A stretch of 64,000 bases of DNA from Roridomyces roridus. Taxonomy: Eukaryota > Basidiomycota > Agaricomycetes > Agaricales > Mycenaceae. A model generated the notes under the pieces. The model worked only from the letters and a program-made list of their open reading frames with translations, had not been told where the DNA came from and did not search any database. The DNA is taken from assembly GCA_029378245.1 (NCBI GenBank), contig JARKIF010000001.1, positions 1,178,001 through 1,242,000 of the forward strand, in the 5' to 3' direction. Shown here in pieces: positions 9,772 to 21,508 of this stretch (within the stretch, counting starts at the first letter, position 1; each line of letters opens with the position of its first letter). The translations under genes were made by a program, and so were the position numbers.

Positions 9772-12700
9772 CAGAGTAAGATCGGATTGTGTCTTGACAG
9801 CGTCACGGCTGTGACTGATTGCCGAATTTGGTTGTTTCCTTTTTTCAACAACTCTTTTACTTTGGATTCGCCCGCGCCGCGACCCCCGGTATAACGCTTC
9901 GCGGGAGAAGAGAAGACTGGTCTCATGACCGACTATATCCCTGTGGACAGCTCCTGCGATAGGCCGAACCGTGGACAAGTTCACATGGAGCGTCGACGTC
10001 GCAAGTTTCTGTGCTGCCGAGATGAAATCTACTCACAAAGGAGGCAAGAAAGGACCGAAACAAAGCAGCACCCCACACCACAAGAATCCCCGAGTCCCAG
10101 CGTCTCGGCTGACACCTGCTTTTTTGGCGGTCAAGATAAGCAAGCTTTGCTCTCTATTTTCGCCGACCAACAGAAATCGCCCAACCTTTTTCTTTTCAAG
10201 CTTAGGCTAAAAGGGTATACCGATCCTCGCCAAACGATTTGGACATCTTGTATGATCCTTCCGTTCAGGTCAGCTCGGGAATATCGGCGACCGACAGAAA
10301 ATCCAGCGTAGGCCAAACCGGTTCGAGGTGCCGGACTTTCTCGAAGTCCGCCAGAAACCCTTGACCCAGGACTCTCGCATCACTGACTGAAACTGATTCA
10401 ACAGTCGTCAGAGTGGACAAAGAGAGGGGTGGGTACAATTAATTCAAGAACCAAGCACACTCCTCCAACAATCGAACAATCCTTTAACCTATTCCGCAAC
10501 CGCTTATCGAGTCTATCAGCTCTAGAAGACGAGGCAACATAATTAAATCAGAATCCTGGAAGGTTCCTTTTTTCTCCGCTGTACTGGCTTTCAGGGTCGC
10601 CTGTCAAGCCAATTTTTTAGTCGCCACTCCCTGTGAGAGTCTGAATCAGGTGGGAAGGAACAAACGCAGAGTTGAATACACCACTCTAAATCCCACCCGA
10701 CCGCCGCCATCTTCAAGTTTAATCGCCCCAGCACCCATTTTCTTCCACCCGATGCCGACGCCGATGTTGAAGTTTTTTCAAGGTCCTTCGCTTTATCCAC
10801 GCGAGAATTCACCAGTCTTCATCTTGTTTCTCAATACCCCCTGCTGGCGACTCGGCAATTCTCGGTCAGCTGCTAGCGTTACCGGCAGGTGGGCGCAACG
10901 TGCTCGATTCGTTCTTGCCTTTGAGACTGACGTCGAAAAGGGGACGCCGATAGCGATCCCAAGACCTCCCGCATTTCATGTCGGATGTTCGACTCGTTGG
11001 TGGCTGCACACGGTCTCGAACAGCCCGACGCCGATTCCAATGTCGAAGTGTTCACTACGCCTCGGTCCAGCCATCCTTCCTTCCTTTTGATGATCATGAG
11101 CTGGGGACTCTCAAAGCATGGATAAGGCCTTGGTTGGCGCTACTAGTGGGTGGGTTGTGCCCAATCTGTTCTAACTCTCAGTCCTGACGACGTATAACCG
11201 TTAACGGCACGGGAATGGCATTTCGAAGACCTCTCGCATTCTTGTTCGATTCTGCTCAACGGTACGCACCCCACAGTGGAAGCCGAGATCGACCCACTCA
11301 ACCTAAACCTTTCAACGCAGATGTACGATCGAGATAACTGTACCGACCAACGCCTAGCTTTGACAATGACGACGTAGAGTTGCAGCAAACGCATTCTTGT
11401 TCGATTGTCCCACCATCGTACGGAGAGGTCCCAGTTGGTTGCTGGAGGTGGTTCCCAGACGGAGGAATTATCTTCAACTGGTTGAAACGACGAGGTAGTC
11501 CTCCGTAATGTCCTAGGTCTAGTTAATGTACACTGTATTTCCGCGAATAAATCCCATATCGCAGGGCTTGCGAAGACACTTATTGTCCAGACTCCAATTG
11601 ACGGCGGCCAACTTTCTCACGTACCCGTTCGAGCCGAGTGATCGGAGGTTGAAATTCCTGTTCCACTACCTGGCACGACTTTCAAAGATTTGAACAAATT
11701 CAACTCTCTTCAACTTCGTTCTGGGGTTTGTCAGATAAATCAGACTCGGTGAAGACCTAGAAGAAGAAATCCAGTATTTGGTGGTCCTGACGTGCTCTTT
11801 TGATGGCACCTCGACATCTGCCGAAGTTGAACCTGAGGGGAACGGTTCCCAAGGCTTCCGAGTCAACGTTTGGTCTTGAGCAGAAGGGATCTATCGAATA
11901 GACGGGATTAGAAACTGAAGTACTGAAGTGTTGTAATCAAGTAAAATGTTGGCCTTGGAACCCTGCAACGGTCAGCTCCATTTGCGATTCCCCACCTTCG
12001 GGAAAGCTAGCTCGGTAGTATACATACCGTCAACATCCGTGTCGAGGTTCATCCAGAGAGAAAGCAACGAGGTCCGTCGAAACTTGCGGGAATTTCTGGA
12101 CAACGGATGCTGCCGCTTCCCTGGAAACCAACACCAAATCAACCAGAGTAGAAATACTTGCCAGGCGCGTACTAACATTTCGACCTATTAGGCCTGAATT
12201 GAAACCTTCGATAGTCTGATTCGGTGGGTCAGTACGAATCGTACCTCTGGGAGGCAAGCAACATTCGGGAGGCTCGGAGGAGGGGAGAGGAAATTCAAAA
12301 GGCCCAGACAAGTCCACAGGGGGGAGAGTTCAACCCCGTTCTGGATTGTCTGGTGAGCCTACGAGTCAAGTCCGGGCTTTGTGTCGTCAAGGGTCTCCAC
12401 GTGGCTAACTGGATCATCAATCGCGTCCCAATTTGGATTATCTTGCAGACTCGGTCTACGGGACTAGAGATTGTTGCGATACTGCTCAAGACCAGAGGAA
12501 ATTACACCGAAAGACGTGCGGACGGCGTCTTGATTCAGAGAGAGTGACTCTCAGTCGGCGCAAAGATTAGACCGATGTGCAGACATCGTGGGTGGCGTCA
12601 CGCGTACTATAGATCTCCACAGAAAACCACCTATCAACGCGCTAGAATGACTGTTTGCTTGGGAAGTGCGTATTACATTGGTCGCTACATCATGGTACGA

Positions 12701-12855
12701 CTGCAAAAATATTATGAGAATAGGAGCCGAAAGGTCCAGGGTACGGTACAGAATGGATTGTACAACTGACTGATTGTAATGTGCGAGTGAATACAGCGGG
12801 GGGCCGGCCGGCGGAACAGATAGCAAGACAACGATGACGACGAGAGGAGGGAGCG
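9772..12855. other. Gene-free stretch, partly decayed coding-like DNA
   Basis: I see no gene that can be assembled here. Around 10680-11340 there are several short, mutually similar, frame-broken pieces (for example 10960-11050 and 11215-11300, both with the theme 'gacctc.cgcattt..tgttcgac'). They look like remnants of one degraded, internally repetitive gene or element. No intact transposase, reverse transcriptase or terminal repeats were seen. Confidence 0.4.
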
Positions 12856-13915
12856 CTATGGCGAGTCGTCCTCTTCTTCATCCGCGTCTTCGTCCATGTG
12901 ACCCTCGCCTCCCTTCCACTCGCGCTCCCACAGAGGCGCACTGTGCAATGGCGTACGCGCTGGATGGCCGTGTGGTAGGGCGGCACGTGCACGTTCCAGC
13001 CTGCCTCGCAATGATTCTTGGTCTGCAAGCAGCTCGGTCACGTAGTCGATAGCTAGAACGGGTTTAGACACCAAAGAAATAAAATGGAGACGCGTGCTTA
13101 CTCTTGGAAAGCACGACATTCTCGCTGCGAGGCCCCGACCTGCCGTCGACCTTGTCCGAATCATCTCCACGACTCCGTCCCCTGGTGCGTTTGCCTTTGC
13201 TTGGCGGAGCCAAAGCTGCCGTCGCCTCCTCCTCGCGAATAGCCTCACGCAGCGCGGGTACAGATTCACAAAGAGCCTCGTACCCACGCCGTATGTTGGC
13301 GCGACGCTTCTGCTCCGACTGGATGTGATTCGCTTTTTTCTGCGAAGGAGAGAGCAAGGCTGGCTTGTTGCTGGATGGCTGGGACGATGAGCGATTGCGT
13401 TTCGGAGCTGGTACGGCCGTCGGGGGCGCGGGTGCTGTTTCGGAATTACGCTTCGGGGAGGGTGCCCGAGGAGCGGATGACTGGGACAACCCCACGGGGA
13501 ACGTGAAACTCGAAGACGAGGATGAGGCGGTCGTTGGCGTTTGGCTGTACGGCCGCGGTGGTGGTGGAGCGTGTTGGGAGATGCTCAGAGCCGGTCTCTG
13601 CTGGTTTAGAAATGGGAACGAGGGCTGTCGTTGGTAGACGGGACTTGGGAGATAATCCAAGTGAGTGCCGGTCAGAAACATCTGTGGAGGGACGTTCTGG
13701 GCAGAGTTCATGGGATTAGAGGCAGTATATCTCGGGGCGTCGAGGGCCATGAGATCTTTGGTGGCTTGTCGAAGGGCGGTTTTGTCCTGATACGACTCCT
13801 GTTCCGGAAGCTGGGCCGCGTACATGGCCCATTCTTTCGAGACACCGTTAGCGTAGTCCATGGTGTCCAGAAACGCGTGGAGGTTTTGCGATTCGCTTTT
13901 GGTGAGCAGCGACAT
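12856..13915 (-). CDS. bHLH transcription factor
   Basis: Exons 13915-13102 and 13052-12856 give 336 residues. The intron (GTAAGC...TTCTAG) interrupts the bHLH domain. The basic region and helix 1 are HIQSEQKRRANIRRGYEALC with E-x-x-R-R contacts. A long, disordered basic/Ser-rich loop follows, and helix 2 is TIDYVTELLADQESLRGRL, which runs into a short leucine-rich coiled coil. The first 180 residues are low-complexity, rich in Pro, Ser and Gln, and may be activating. bHLH dimers bind E-box DNA. The long loop and C-terminal position recall fungal Ino4/phosphate-type or SREBP-like factors without a transmembrane tail, but no closer assignment is justified. An acidic tail (DEDADEEEDDS) ends the protein. 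Confidence 0.85.
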
Positions 13916-14664
13916 GGCGAGGACCAGGTAGCCTATAAAGAGTGGTTCCTGTCTGTTGTAGCGACGCCATGTGATTCTTCCCGATTTGGCCTTTGCTCAC
14001 AACCTGCACATGGCTTTCTACCTCTGCGTCACTAATCCCCTGGCGCCCCCAGGGTACCCAGTCGAGGGTCTGTAGCTCATTGCAGATCTAATCCTCACGT
14101 ACCGGAATCCAACTTTCAATTTTCTGTTCATTTTTCCGGCCAACGACCTTTTTTTTTCCTCTCTACTACTCACCCCACGGACACAGCCCCGAGAAACCTG
14201 CCCTCGAAACGTTACATCTGCTTCCTCGTGCTGCTCCCGAAATATCCGCAAGATAACGTGTAAGCAGTTTTTTGGCAGGCTTTGACCTTTGGGTGTCCGA
14301 GCCGTTGAAATCCAACTTCAAGCCAAGAAACCCCTGTTCAATTGGGAACGCGCAATTTCCTTCCACTGGTCCTTAACTACGGAAGTCCCCGGTATTCATT
14401 CACCTTTTCACTAGATATCTCTTGTTTGATCCTCGTCGAGTCGCGTGCTTGTGGGCGCCTATGTATGAGCTGAGACGTCGGCCCAGTTGCCCAACTGCAT
14501 GCACTGGACTAAATTCGACCGTGGAAACCCAGAGACCTTCCATCACCGGGCATCTTTTCAGCGGTTCTCCAAGTCTTCCTTCCTTCCATTTACTTCACTT
14601 CAAAAATCCTAGCGTCGTTAACGGCTGCCCCACAAATCCGGTCGCTTGATGAAACAGCCTCGGA

Positions 14665-15199
14665 TTTGAGGGTCCAACGCCTCTTGGATCTGCACGATTC
14701 TCGTGCACCCGCTGGTTACACTCCGTTTCCATTCCGCGATCTGCGTTTGTTTGCTGTGCCGCGCCCGCACATCCATGGTCGAACGAAACTCCATTTTGTT
14801 GTTGCCGTCATCTTTCATGCAATCAACGGTGAGAATTTTTTCTTTCTTTGGAAACGAGGGTAGTTTTCGCTGGAATGTGGTGGTGCATCGGATACAGCAG
14901 TTGGTGGTGCCCGTTCTCGACGACGAAATGCATGGGCTTTAATACCACAAAGAGATTGGCTGAACTCCTGGCTCATAGAGTGGTTTGTTTTTCGAGATAT
15001 CGCGCTAACGAGTCGAATGCACAAGAAACCAATCCGTCTATCCGTTGGAAACACTGGACGATCTCAACTGCACCACATGATGGAATAAGCAAAATTTTCT
15101 TCCGTATCCACGAAGCACGGCTCATTTCAAGAAAGAGGGGTTCCGCTTCACTGACCATCCTGGAGCCTAGAGATTTCGCAGCCGAAACCTCTTGTGAAC
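14665..15199. repeat. Direct repeat, first unit
   Basis: Begins at 'gggtccaacgcctcttggat' and matches the unit starting near 15224 in the same order: the tail theme 'tttcgcagccgaaacctctt' ends both. The units are about 490-535 bp and adjacent, so this is a tandem duplication that has since diverged by small indels. No reading frame is maintained in both copies. Confidence 0.8.
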
Positions 15200-15223
15200 A
15201 CGCAATTGGAGCTTATCGCAGAC

Positions 15224-15715
15224 TTGAGGGTCCAATGCCTCTTGGATCTGCACGGTTCTCGTGCACCCGCTGGTTACACTCCTTTCCGTGATCTGCATTT
15301 GTTTGCTGTGCCCGCACATGGTCGAATCCATTTTGTTGCCGTCATCGGTCAATCAACGTTTGGAAACAAGGGTAGTTCGCTGGAATGTGACCATCGGATA
15401 CAGCAGTTGGTGGTGCATCGAAATGCCCGTTCTCGACGACGAAATGCAAGGAGATTGATTGAACTCCACGCACACTGGCTGATACAGTGGTTTGTTTTTT
15501 GAGATGTCGTGCTAACGAGTCGAATTGCACAAGAAACCAATCCGTCTATTTATCCGTTCGAAAGTCACCACTGGACGATCTCAACTGCACAACATGAATA
15601 GCAAAAATTCTTCCGTATCCACGAAGCGCGGTTCATTTCAAGAAAAGGGGTTTCCGTTTCACTGAGCATCCTGGAGCGTAGAGATTTCGCAGCTGAAACC
15701 TCTTGTGAATACACA
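15224..15715. repeat. Direct repeat, second unit
   Basis: Second, slightly shorter copy of 14665-15199, with the same start theme ('gggtccaatgcctcttggat') and the same end theme ('tttcgcagctgaaacctctt'). It carries several small deletions relative to the first copy. Confidence 0.8.
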
Positions 15716-16095
15716 AACAGCTTTAGAAGGGAGGTACCAGCGTTTAGTGAAGCCGATCCTTTCAATCTAAAGTCTGCCTAGGGTACCGGCAAAGAGAGCG
15801 GAACGAAATGATCATGATTGCATTGATGGCCAAAACATCGTCAAACGCCAGAGAACGCTGACTGGTTTACCAGTCTACCCGCAACCCGTCGGGACTGCCC
15901 GCTACCCCTTGAATGCTCAACAGAAATCCTGTCCTGTCAATACCCGCAGACAACATCGCGATCTTACTGCGGTAGAACTTGCACGTTCTCCTCGACGGAA
16001 AAACCCATGGTCCCATTTCGGTCGCGACTCATCCAGGCTGGTGTCCGGAGGGGCGGGGCGCCACCGTTGGCTTCTATTTCCGACTTCTACAAGAT

Positions 16096-16580
16096 CAGAG
16101 GCACCAACTCCTCGAACAAAGATTGCCTTCCTTCGATCTTTCTTTTCTTATACTTACCGTGGCGACATCACCAACTTTTCTGGCTCAAATCTGTTAATTA
16201 GACAAGGCATTATATCAAAGGCACCAACCTCCCCTCGCTCACGAACAACCATCGACTTCCTTCTGTGTTTTTTCTTGTACCATAAATTAAACAAGGTACC
16301 CCGCGCCATCAGGATCATACACCCGGGACGACGAGTCAAAAACCAATCCTTTACGACGGACTCACCGCTGGCTTCTCTTTCCCAGTAACTTCCGCTGCCA
16401 GATCAAAGGCACCAACTTCCCTTCGAACAAAGATTTCCTTCCTTCGATCTTTCTTTTCTTATACTTGCCGTGGGCCGTGGCGACGTGACCAGGCCTCAAA
16501 TCAAGTTAATTAAACAGGCCCTCCACGCCGTCATGCACCCGGGCGAGTCAAAAAAAACCAATCCCTTACGAGTTACGACG
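16096..16580. repeat. Degenerate short tandem repeats
   Basis: The phrase 'aggcaccaactcctcgaac' recurs as variants near 16098, 16219 and 16406. The block 'ccttcgatctttcttttctt' occurs at about 16132 and 16441, and a 'cacccggg..gagtcaaaaa' block at about 16320 and 16538. They form about three diverged units of unequal length. No protein or known element is evident. Confidence 0.6.
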
Positions 16581-17383
16581 GGCGACCAACAAAATCATGT
16601 CGCATACTGACCGGATATCATGGGTCGTCGTCGAGGCTCTCCCAATTGCAAACATCTCATCTCATCCGTGCCTGTACATTGCAACATCCGTGCTTCTCTG
16701 CGGCGTATCACCTCTCTCTCTCCCTCCGCGCCGCCCTCTCCCGAAGCCAAGTAAAGCCGAGCTGGGAAATTTATCACTAGTACTCACTCCATCTAAAGAG
16801 TACAACGCCGGAACCAAGGTCTTTGTCCGCGTGGCTTAAAATTAATCCGGAGCCAACACCCAAGTCTTGCGTTTCGTTTATTTCGGCGTCTGTCTTCCCA
16901 TGAACTCTAGACCCTTCGCCTTCGCCGCCTCGGTATTCCGGACTTACTTGCCTTGCCCCAAACGCGTGGTTCTTTGTTCCTATTCGCATCTCCGCGCTCG
17001 CTGTATATTACTCATCTCGAGCGCCCATCTCGTTAACACATCTATTCATTTCATTCCTGCACGTTGATTGTTTTATACACGAGGATGATAACATACAACA
17101 AGGGTGAATCTACCAAAGCCGGGCACTAAATAAAAAAGGGACAGACAGACTCGCGTCAAGAGGGAAGAGACTAGGTGGAGATTTACACTTTTTGGCTATG
17201 CTATTTAATCAGTTCGTGCTCGTTCATGATGTTCCTATGCGTTGAAAGTCGGAGGATGGTAGAGACAGGGGCCAAGCAGGTGGAACGGGTAGCTGAGACA
17301 ACAACAGGAAACGATACAGTGCGGGGTTTCGGAGAGCATTACGTCTGAATAATGTAAGGCGCGAGCCGCAAGTCGACGCCGGG

Positions 17384-19393
17384 TCATACAAGCGCGGCCG
17401 ATTGCAGGTACCCGCGGAAGATGGAATCTCGTACTGTGGCGTGATTAGCGTGGCGGAACAATCAACAAGAGACAATTAGTACCATTCCCAATTATGCGCT
17501 GCGTGGCTTTGGTGTCCTTGAATACGAATCAGACACTGCAAGGCCAAAGCAAAGAGAGACGCACCACTACGCTGGTAAAGTGCGTGTACAACACACGGCG
17601 ATTCTCGTTATTCCGGCGATGGACTTGGAGGAAATGGGCTCGGAAGTATTGTACCACCGTTTCGTAATCGTTTGCGCGTTCGCCGAACGACGTGATGCTT
17701 CGTGTCGATGATCAGGATCTTCATCACGGGAAATGGAAGAGCGGAGGCGTACTACTTCTGGACCCTGAGCCCATTGTCAAGCTTGGACTTGAGTAGATCC
17801 GTTTTATCTATCCCAAGTCAGCTGGGAGCGCTGGGCTATAAGCGATGGGAACGCACTGAGGAACAATACGAGATGGACACTCTTCAGCAAGGCATTGGAA
17901 CAGACTTGGGTAAAGAGCTGCAATGAGTCGTCGATCCTGTTCGTTCGGGGGTCTTCTTCGAGATACTGAGAGGAATCATCGACATCAGGGACACTACCAC
18001 CGCGTTATCGGCGCACGACGTACCTGGTCAAAGGCGCTGACAGGAGCAACAAAGATGATGGCGTTCGCTGTGTCAAAGTACGGGATCTGATAGTGACCCG
18101 ATGAGATGCATAGTCGCAGCAAAAAAAGGATAGATACCCAGGAGTGTCTCTGCCCTCGAGCACCGCCCACATCGAACAGATGCCAAGTGACAGACTTGCC
18201 ATGGAGGTCGACATCAAATATATGCTCCGCCACACCCATCGTTTGTATACGAGCGTGGAGGATGTCGTCTGGAAACGAGTGAGTATATGCGCGTTTTTCG
18301 AGAGGAATAGGGCACGCACCGGTCGTGGGCACATACTCGGGTGCAGCGATACGAGAAATATCCTTCAGGAAACTGGGGAACGTGAGACGGGCTCATCGGA
18401 AGTCGTGGAAAAAGACATACAACTCGGACCATTCGTCGAGTTTGAGCTTCCGTTTCATGATCAGGCCCTTGACGGTCGGGTGTGCCCAGAGCTCCCTGAT
18501 GTCGTCCTTGAGGATCGAGAGCATGCGGCCGACTTCGTCGAGCAAAACGTCCTCGGCCGAGGCCATGTAGCCTTCCCGCCCGCGGTGGTAATCGACATCG
18601 CTCTTCTTGTTTTTCCCTAGCTTGTCGACCGTGCGTGCCTGCCAACCGCTGCGCACGAAAACACCGCCTTTGCCAGAGCCGGAAACGGTGATACCTCCGC
18701 TCAGACGGTCTGCGAGAGGTTGGTCCGAGGCGAGCAGGGGGGATAGGCGGTTGCGAAGAGAGACCATGCGATTGGATCGGCCGCTGGCGGGGCTAGACGA
18801 GGCCGAAGCTTTCGACTTTTCGTAGTAGCCGGTCGACTGGGAGTTAGGATCGTCGACGAACGCGTCGTCCCAAGCCTCGAGGGTGGATAGAATGTGCTTT
18901 AAGGAATGGACGACGTTGAAGTAAATGACTGTACGCCAGGAGGAGCGCTCTTGATCGATAGAGTTGGGTTTGTACATGAGCTGGAACTGTTTCTGGAGGG
19001 TGCTCTTCCCGCTCTCGGCTGTAGAGGTGGTGTGAGTAGACTGGAATGCAGAGAGACGCGGTCGTTGACATACCCTGGCCGAGTAGCAATAACTAGAGGC
19101 GGTGAGAAAGGGCGGTAAGGCAGCAAGCCAAGATGAACGGACCTTGACGTCGCCCCGGGAACGTCTCAACCTTTCGCGTTCCTGCCTGAGCTCCTCGTCT
19201 ATCATCTCGGACACTCGTTTGGCCTCTGCCTCTGCCTCGAGACGAGCACGGCGCTCCTCCAGCGTCTCTCCAGCGTGGCCGGCGCGCATGACGGCGGAGA
19301 TGGGGTCTATGAGGGCTGGTTAGGAGCGTCGAGGAGAAGGGAACAGCACTTACCAGCTGCAGAGTCAGTCGAGTAGAGCGAGGGAGTCCTCAT
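17384..19393 (-). CDS. Divergent G-protein alpha subunit
   Basis: Heterotrimeric G-protein alpha subunit for receptor signalling at the plasma membrane. The gene has many short exons from an ATG at 19393 to a stop at 17386-17384. Conserved GTPase motifs appear once introns are removed: P-loop GQAESGKST, switch I HARIQTMGVAEHIF, switch II FDVGGARGQRHSW, NKTDLL, and a TCAT-box equivalent TSVVDTKAT, ending RDSIFRGYLQSAALV. Three features are odd. The catalytic Gln that follows DVGG is Ala. A Ser/Gly-rich insertion of about 85 residues sits in the helical domain. The N-terminus (MRTPSLYSTDSAA) lacks the MGxxxS myristoylation signal and is followed by a charged helix. Such divergent, non-canonical alpha subunits are an Agaricomycete expansion. 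Coupling to GTP hydrolysis and membrane anchoring may both be altered. Confidence 0.9.
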
Positions 19394-19486
19394 CGTGGTT
19401 CCGGTCTAAGATCCCAGAATACGTAAATAACTATTTAGCGGTTTCACCGCTTTCAGGGTTTGTCCTTGATTCCATCTGCGCACCAA

Positions 19487-20231
19487 ATGGTCCCGTCCTC
19501 CTGTTTCACAATCCTCCATAACTCAAAAATGCTTACAGTCTGTTACGCTGCACACCACCCTCGGCGATCTCAAGGTCGTCTGCTGTTCGCTGGTCTTTTC
19601 ATTCGACTCAATCGACTTGTCTTAGCTCGAGATTTTCTGCGAGGCAGTCCCCAAGACAGCTGAAGTCGCTATGTTTCACGCGCAAGAATGGCAACCCGTT
19701 CATTTCCTCGCTAGAACTTTCTCGCCCTCTGTGCCTCCAATTACTATGACGGCTGCATTTTCCATCGGAACATTAAAGGCTTTATGGTGCAGACTGGCGA
19801 TCCGACAGGATCAGGCAAAGGCGGCCAGAGTCTCTGGGGCAAACCATTTCCCGACGAGATCCGCTCTACATTGAAGGTATGTAGAGATAAGAACGCCGAG
19901 GAACCTGTCTCACCAGTCAGTTCAACGCCCGCGGCGTTGTAGCAATGGCCAATGGCGGACCCGACACCAACAAGTCCCAATTCTTCGTCACATATGCGAA
20001 ACAGCCGCATCTAGACGGCAAGTACACCATTTTCGCCAAAGTTATTGACGGTGCAGACTCGACGCTGGATGTCATGGAAAGAGTGCCCGTCAACCCGAAA
20101 AACCGTCCACTCAACGAATTCAAGCTCACACACGTGAGAATTTTGGCTTTTATTTTTTCAAATGCGGCTCACTCCCGCTTTAGATTACGATTCATTCAAA
20201 TCCAATTGCAGACGCGACGCTACCCAGATGA
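19487..20231 (+). CDS. Cyclophilin-type peptidyl-prolyl isomerase (PPIL3-like)
   Basis: Catalyses cis-trans isomerisation of prolyl bonds; the PPIL3/Cyp10 subgroup is associated with the spliceosome. Exons join to about 160 residues with no N-terminal extension, the size of PPIL3. An intron starts directly after the ATG (19487-19489), so the start codon is an exon piece on its own. Visible motifs are SVTLHTTLGDLKVEIFCEAV, FHRNIKGFMVQTGDPTGSGK, GGQSLWGKPFPDEIRSTLKF and NTNKSQFFVTYAKQPHLDGK; the catalytic Arg lies in FHRNIKGF. The position that is Trp in cyclosporin-sensitive cyclophilins reads His in the QPHLDGK segment, so sensitivity would be reduced by family rules. It converges with CAP2, with 83 bp between the stops. 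Confidence 0.9.
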
Positions 20232-20314
20232 CGACGGCGAGTCTTGTGTGTACAGTACAAAAATTTGTATCTTGTCTCCGTTCCACGCAGAATAAAGTAC
20301 AAACCAAGGGCGTC

Positions 20315-21397
20315 TTACCGCTTAATGAATCCGACCAGCTCTTTCTGCAGTTCTCTCTGCCGCCGCGCCTTTTCCAAATCATCCACACTGCGCAAATCGT
20401 ACACGATATCCCGCGTCTTTCCAAAGTAGACCTAGGGTTGTCCTTCAGCATTGACCCATGAGACAACGAAAACCGTACCTCCTGCAGCAAATTCCGCATC
20501 TTAATTTCCATTTCCTCAACCATCCGCCCAGTATTGGTAATGTGAGACGATTGGTCAAGGATGGGCCAATCTTGTTCCGTCTGAATTACACAATGAGACT
20601 GGCGGGAAATGCGGGACCAGAAAAATATACCTGGCGCGTCATGCTCCCGCTCAAGCTGACCTCTCCCTCACCCTTCCATCCCTCGTTCTCCCCGTTTGAG
20701 CCTTTATGCGTCACAAGTTGCAGCATCACCGTCGACGTGAGCTTGTAATGCGCTTGGCGCCCACGCTCGGCGGTCTCAAATACATGGATCGAGTCCCATG
20801 AGCCCGAGGGCTCGTGCGGAGCCGTTGGGGTCATGGCTGAGCACATATGAGCATTAGAACTAGATCGAGAATGGACACGTACTTTTCTTGAGCAGCACGA
20901 CACCCGCGAATCCACCATCGTCAAGGTCCCAGAGATATACCGACGAGGCACCACCCTCAAAGTACCTGATAGTTTCCTCTTCAGTCTGGACGCGCTATGC
21001 CAAGGTCGATACGAGACATACATCTCACGATACGTATCGAACGCCTCGTTTGCAGCGATCTCCAATTTGCGTAGTTTCGCAGTCGGAATCGTCCCGTCTT
21101 CTAGCGGAGGATCATACTCGTTCGACCACGGAGATCTGGTCCAGGAATGAGCTCTCATGATCTCCAAGCACGCAGTCCCACCAACCTATGACTCTCGCCA
21201 TCTCGATTATAGTCGCACGCAAGGTAGTCTTTCCCCGTCGTGCGGTCCGTCTTGAGCTTGAGGGGTTGATCGACACTGCCCAGCAGGTCGTCGGCGTAGT
21301 CTGGACATATCCCGATCAACGCTGTAACGTTCTCCTCCGTTCGTGTAGGAGGCAGGCGCCGCATGAGGTCCAGCATCGAGTCTACGAGGTCGGCCAT
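20315..21397 (-). CDS. CAP2: F-actin capping protein subunit beta
   Basis: Forms the alpha/beta heterodimer that caps actin barbed ends. About six exons; the splice sites are canonical and the frame is continuous from [20 protein letters not shown] at 21397 to the stop at 20317-20315. Family hallmarks are [91 protein letters not shown], a WDSIHVFE strand, [12 protein letters not shown] and a SGSMTRQ loop. The C-terminal actin-binding tentacle is [22 protein letters not shown]. Length and motif order match the family closely. Confidence 0.93.
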
Positions 21398-21508
21398 GGT
21401 TGTTGGATGAGAAGTTCGGTCACGCGGGGATAAACAACGCGTTCCCAGTTGGGCAAAAGTAGTTTTTTGGCTTTAGAGTAGTACAATGTTGTCTTCAAAG
21501 TCCCGAAT

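Larger units (their letters stand above)
13916..17383. other. Gene-poor stretch with local duplications
   Basis: No coding region could be supported. The stretch holds a direct duplication (14665-15199 and 15224-15715) and a set of shorter repeats (about 16096-16580), listed separately. The remainder has no recognisable RNA gene or element. Confidence 0.45.

Noticed and set aside
10650..11090. 146-codon plus-strand open frame
   Set aside because: Pro/Arg-rich, no domain, lies in decayed DNA with other broken similar pieces.
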